Assembly (NCBI RefSeq): GCF_964355755.1
Contig: NC_092675.1
Location: 29,410,912-29,474,911 of the forward strand
Reading direction: 5' to 3'
DNA length: 64,000 bases
Source: Antedon mediterranea
Lineage: Eukaryota > Echinodermata > Crinoidea > Comatulida > Antedonidae
Shown here: positions 62,601 to 64,000 of the stretch, in pieces
Layout: each line of letters begins with the position of its first letter
Numbering within the stretch: the stretch's first letter is position 1
Program-made: the position numbers and the translations under genes
The notes under the pieces: model-generated
Databases searched by the model: none
Seen by the model: only the letters and a program-made list of their open reading frames with translations
What the model was told of the DNA's origin: nothing

Positions 62601-63631
62601 ACATACTAGCTAGTATACACCAACATTTTAGTTTTCATCACCACATAAATTATTAATTTTGATAATGAGAAGAAACGATTTAAATTATTATTGATAATTT
62701 TTGTAATCAGGATCGAATGGGTCGTCAACGGCGCCGAAAGCAACGCGATCTCAATCGCTATCTTTGGTGTCATCGGTCCTTGCAGAACAAGGTATACATG
62801 TGTACAATGTCCCGTCTTGTCTTTTGCAATCAGTCTATCAAACTCCTTCTCTCCTCTTTTATTCTGATTGGTTATACTTTTCATTGATTTTTTACTTCCT
62901 AACAGTTCTTATGTAACAATTATTCCTGTTTGCCGTAATATCCTCTTGTTAACTTATTTATTGTAATTAAACTATTATTTTATTATATAATATATTTACT
63001 ATTATATATATTGCCAACAAAAACCCATGTGATTGTAGCGTAATTTAAATATAAATTCTTAAATGTTTTATTTTTAAGAATATTTTGAAATATACGTCAA
63101 AATTTCAGCACATTAAACAACCAGAGAACCAATGTATAGTTTTTTATAAAAGTAACCCAATCATCCTTTAAACATTCTAAAAATATCTTTGCTATTTTTA
63201 AAATAAATTTAGAATCAATACAAAATGTTTCAATAACAGTTCATTTATAATAATCAGAATTAATTGTGAATAAATAAAGTATGTTAATCAACATCTTTAA
63301 TCCAAAGGGCGCAATCTGATTTGCATACAGGAGCGATTGTAACCTCCACAATTAATTAATTTGCATAAGTTAGTTTTAAAAATTCCTTTTCATTGAACTG
63401 CCTATTAAAAAAAGAATTAAGCAAAGGTGTATATATTTTATAAATCTTAAACACTGTATGTTTAGTTGTTGAATCTTCAGATATAACTGCATAAGTTGCA
63501 TGAAATATTTATTTATTTGCTTGCCATTATAAACTATGTTTTGCATATTCATAAAACAGTTTTACAAATAATTTTTTATTTTTTTTGGCATATCATTTAA
63601 ATTTTTCTGAATTCAGCCAAAAAAGTATCCA
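50614..63631 (+). CDS. CaMKII: CaMKII (Ca2+/calmodulin-dependent protein kinase II), partial
   Basis: Exons read by eye: 50614-50668 ([18 protein letters not shown]), 51326-51464 ([20 protein letters not shown] to HRDLK), 51964-52066 ([20 protein letters not shown]), 52205-52288 ([20 protein letters not shown]), 52723-52817 ([20 protein letters not shown]), 53102-53224 ([17 protein letters not shown] to KHAWIA), 54805-54888 ([20 protein letters not shown]) and 55215-55257 ([14 protein letters not shown]), then small linker exons. The catalytic HRDLKPEN, DFG and SPE motifs are present. The autophosphorylation threonine sits in RQQT (commonly RQET) and is followed by the calmodulin-binding [16 protein letters not shown]. 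The enzyme is a Ser/Thr kinase of Ca2+ signalling. It differs from the usual CaMKII at several places ([24 protein letters not shown]). The glycine-loop and catalytic-lysine exons and the C-terminal hub domain are not in view. Confidence 0.93.
51058..51310 (-). mobile_element. SINE body, inverted copy
   Basis: The reverse strand carries GGCTCGTGTGCACTTTAAAT and GAGTAGGGGGTTACTCCAGTG, matching the body of the SINE at 40.0-40.3 kb. The tRNA-like head is not seen. Lies in a CaMKII intron just before exon 51326-51464. Confidence 0.6.
53225..54804 (+). other. CaMKII intron (1.6 kb)
   Basis: AT-rich. Holds the complete MITE-like copy at 54,105-54,271 and a short GACCTTTAT repeat (about 54,301-54,340). 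No exon recognised. Confidence 0.5.
54105..54271. mobile_element. MITE-like element, copy 3 (complete)
   Basis: TTAAGCTCTGTCTACACTAT at the left and its reverse complement at the right form a nearly perfect inverted repeat of about 34 bases. The interior has the CAAATATGGTAGTGACATG body. At 167 bp this is the best-preserved member in the window. Confidence 0.8.
56899..57063. mobile_element. MITE-like element, copy 4
   Basis: TAAGCTCTGTCTACACTATC at the left and GATAGTGTAAACAGAGCTTTA at the right, same family as copies 1-3. Interior includes CATATTTGGGTACATCACAC. Confidence 0.75.
57662..57785. mobile_element. Second MITE-like family, copy 1
   Basis: TAAAGCTTGGTTCCAATTTG at the left and CAAGTGGGAATCAAGCTA at the right are imperfect inverted repeats. 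The interior has a GTGATTGGTCAA word. Related copies lie at about 58,470-58,620 and 60,808-60,938. Confidence 0.5.
58071..58097 (+). CDS. CaMKII: CaMKII linker microexon, 27 bp
   Basis: Acceptor TTTTTTCACAG, exon encoding FREKSQSQ in phase 1 at both ends, donor GTATTT. Length is a multiple of three, so it can be included or skipped without changing frame. It follows the NFS exon, where the CaMKII variable linker normally starts. Confidence 0.6.
58239..58394. repeat. 26-bp tandem repeat, 6 copies
   Basis: Units of TAATAACCAATGAGAAATGC plus CCATAT (or TTCCCATAT form), spaced exactly 26 bases, with small substitutions. Intronic in CaMKII. Each unit holds a CCAAT word. Confidence 0.9.
58470..58620. 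mobile_element. Second MITE-like family, copy 2 (degenerate)
   Basis: Shares GTAAGTAATTTGACCAAT and CGTCCAAGTGAGAAC-type ends with the copy at 60.8 kb. Ends are worn. Confidence 0.35.
58621..60000 (+). other. CaMKII intron, AT-rich
   Basis: No exon or distinct repeat recognised. Confidence 0.4.
60000..60232. repeat. ATCATC/ATGATCACC microsatellite
   Basis: About 230 bases built from CATCATGATCACCATCATCA. The poly-Met and poly-Ile frames on both strands are artefacts of the repeat. Confidence 0.95.
60554..60574 (+). CDS. CaMKII: Possible CaMKII linker microexon, 21 bp
   Basis: Acceptor TTTTTATCAG, exon encoding GALNSK in phase 1, donor GTCTGA (weak). Same length and phase as the exon at 61,035. 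Could be a decayed or rarely used cassette. Confidence 0.3.
60808..60938. mobile_element. Second MITE-like family, copy 3
   Basis: TTAAGCTCGGTTCCCACTTG at the left and GTGGCAACCAAGCTTTA at the right. The interior is partly palindromic: CAAGTAATTTGACCAAT against ATTGATCAAATTACTTG. Confidence 0.6.
61035..61055 (+). CDS. CaMKII: CaMKII linker microexon, 21 bp
   Basis: Acceptor AAATTGTCCAG, exon encoding AVQAKS in phase 1 at both ends, donor GTTAGG. The composition fits the variable linker. Needs transcript support. Confidence 0.5.
61228..61292. mobile_element. Fragment related to the 5919-6129 element
   Basis: Shares GCGTTGGAGG and a CGCCACT-type end with the inverted-repeat element in the B-C spacer. 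Only part of it is present. Confidence 0.35.
61925..62170. repeat. TTGATTGATTAATT microsatellite
   Basis: About 245 bases of imperfect ATTGATT/TTAATTTATTG repeats in a CaMKII intron. Confidence 0.9.
62329..62580. repeat. 83-bp tandem repeat, 3 copies
   Basis: Three nearly identical units containing GGTTTTGTTGAGCATTGA, ACTAGGTGGCAGCTTAG and ATTTAACTTTAAC, with starts 83 bases apart. Confidence 0.92.
62711..62791 (+). CDS. CaMKII: CaMKII linker exon, 81 bp
   Basis: Acceptor TTTTTGTAATCAG, exon encoding [20 protein letters not shown] then SVLAEQ, phase 1 at both ends, donor GTATAC. Ser/Thr-rich with a basic RSQS site, as in CaMKII linkers. GC content is clearly above the flanks, which supports a coding exon. 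Confidence 0.75.
63617..63631 (+). CDS. CaMKII: CaMKII linker microexon, 15 bp
   Basis: Acceptor CTGAATTCAG, exon encoding KKVS in phase 1 at both ends, strong donor GTAAGT. A short lysine-containing cassette fits the linker of this family. Being so short, it is tentative. Confidence 0.5.
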
Positions 63632-64000
63632 GTAAGTTTATATTTGATTTCAGTTTGAATGTTAATCTGTGTTGTTACTGTTTTTTCTATACTTAAAGAT
63701 ATTATACGCAATGCTTTTATTTTGATTTAAATGTTGTTTTTTTTTATTTAAGATGCTTTTTTTTATTGTTTTAGTCATAGTATAGCAAATTATTTCAATT
63801 AAAAATTAAAAAGGAGAGGTTCTTGTCGCAACAGTCTCAGACTGTTCTGTCCATACAGTTAATGTTTATCCCAGCTTTTGTGTTTTCTCTTTATTTTAGA
63901 AAACAACTTCCCTGGATCTTTTTTTGGGGATTTATTTACTAATCTTTATTTTGTAATTGTTTTTTTTTCTTTTTTTTTTTTGGTAAATACTTGCTTCTGG
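63632..64000 (+). other. CaMKII intron, window end
   Basis: AT-rich with polyT runs. No further exon recognised before the window ends, so the hub domain lies to the right. Confidence 0.45.

Noticed and set aside
63890-63960. Additional CaMKII exon after TTTATTTTAG at 63.9 kb
   Set aside because: There is an acceptor-like site but no donor, and the sequence does not resemble CaMKII.

Overview
This is AT-rich metazoan nuclear DNA. Genes are split by short GT-AG introns, and there are many SINE, LINE-tail, MITE-like and satellite repeats. The protein families (GAREM-type CABIT+SAM adaptors, CaMKII), a deuterostome-style repeat landscape and frequent TAGGCCTA palindromes suggest a marine invertebrate deuterostome, perhaps an echinoderm. 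The species assignment is an inference only.

Region 1 (1-46,991, minus strand): a head-to-tail array of eleven related genes, called A to K here from left to right. Each encodes an N-terminal all-beta CABIT-like domain on exons 1-4, then one long last exon with a low-complexity acidic, tyrosine-rich and lysine-rich tail, ending in a SAM domain that finishes at a KWLP-type motif just before the stop. Intron phases are 0,1,1,1. The domain order and exon-by-exon resemblance match GAREM (GRB2-associated regulator of MAPK), an adaptor acting downstream of tyrosine kinases. Gene A is cut by the window edge. B and C are divergent. D to K are close paralogues. Summed exon lengths keep frame in B, C, D, E, F, G, H and J. 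Gene I stops before its SAM domain, and gene K has a one-base frame conflict at its last exon. CABIT and SAM are conserved, while the tails vary in length and in their SH2- and SH3-type motifs through internal repeat expansion. This is the most interesting system in the window: a local expansion of adaptors with fast-changing tyrosine-motif tails.

Region 2 (39,722-50,613): repeat-rich DNA. A tRNA-derived SINE (about 40.0-40.3 kb) is followed by a 3.9-kb element with terminal inverted repeats (40,529-44,411). A second inverted-repeat element, whose ends are crowded with CGTATACG palindromes, is nested inside it. Gene K follows, then a satellite of 26 units of 91 bp (47,766-50,137).

Region 3 (50,614-63,631 and beyond, plus strand): a CaMKII gene. 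Seen here are exons for the kinase domain from the end of the N-lobe, the autoregulatory and calmodulin-binding segment, and several small phase-1 exons of the variable linker. The first exons (glycine loop, catalytic lysine) and the association (hub) domain were not found. The 5' exons must lie elsewhere, possibly upstream of the whole array. The introns hold MITE-like inverted repeats, minisatellites and microsatellites.

Exon boundaries were inferred by eye from splice signals, reading frame and paralogue comparison. No alignment or database search was run.
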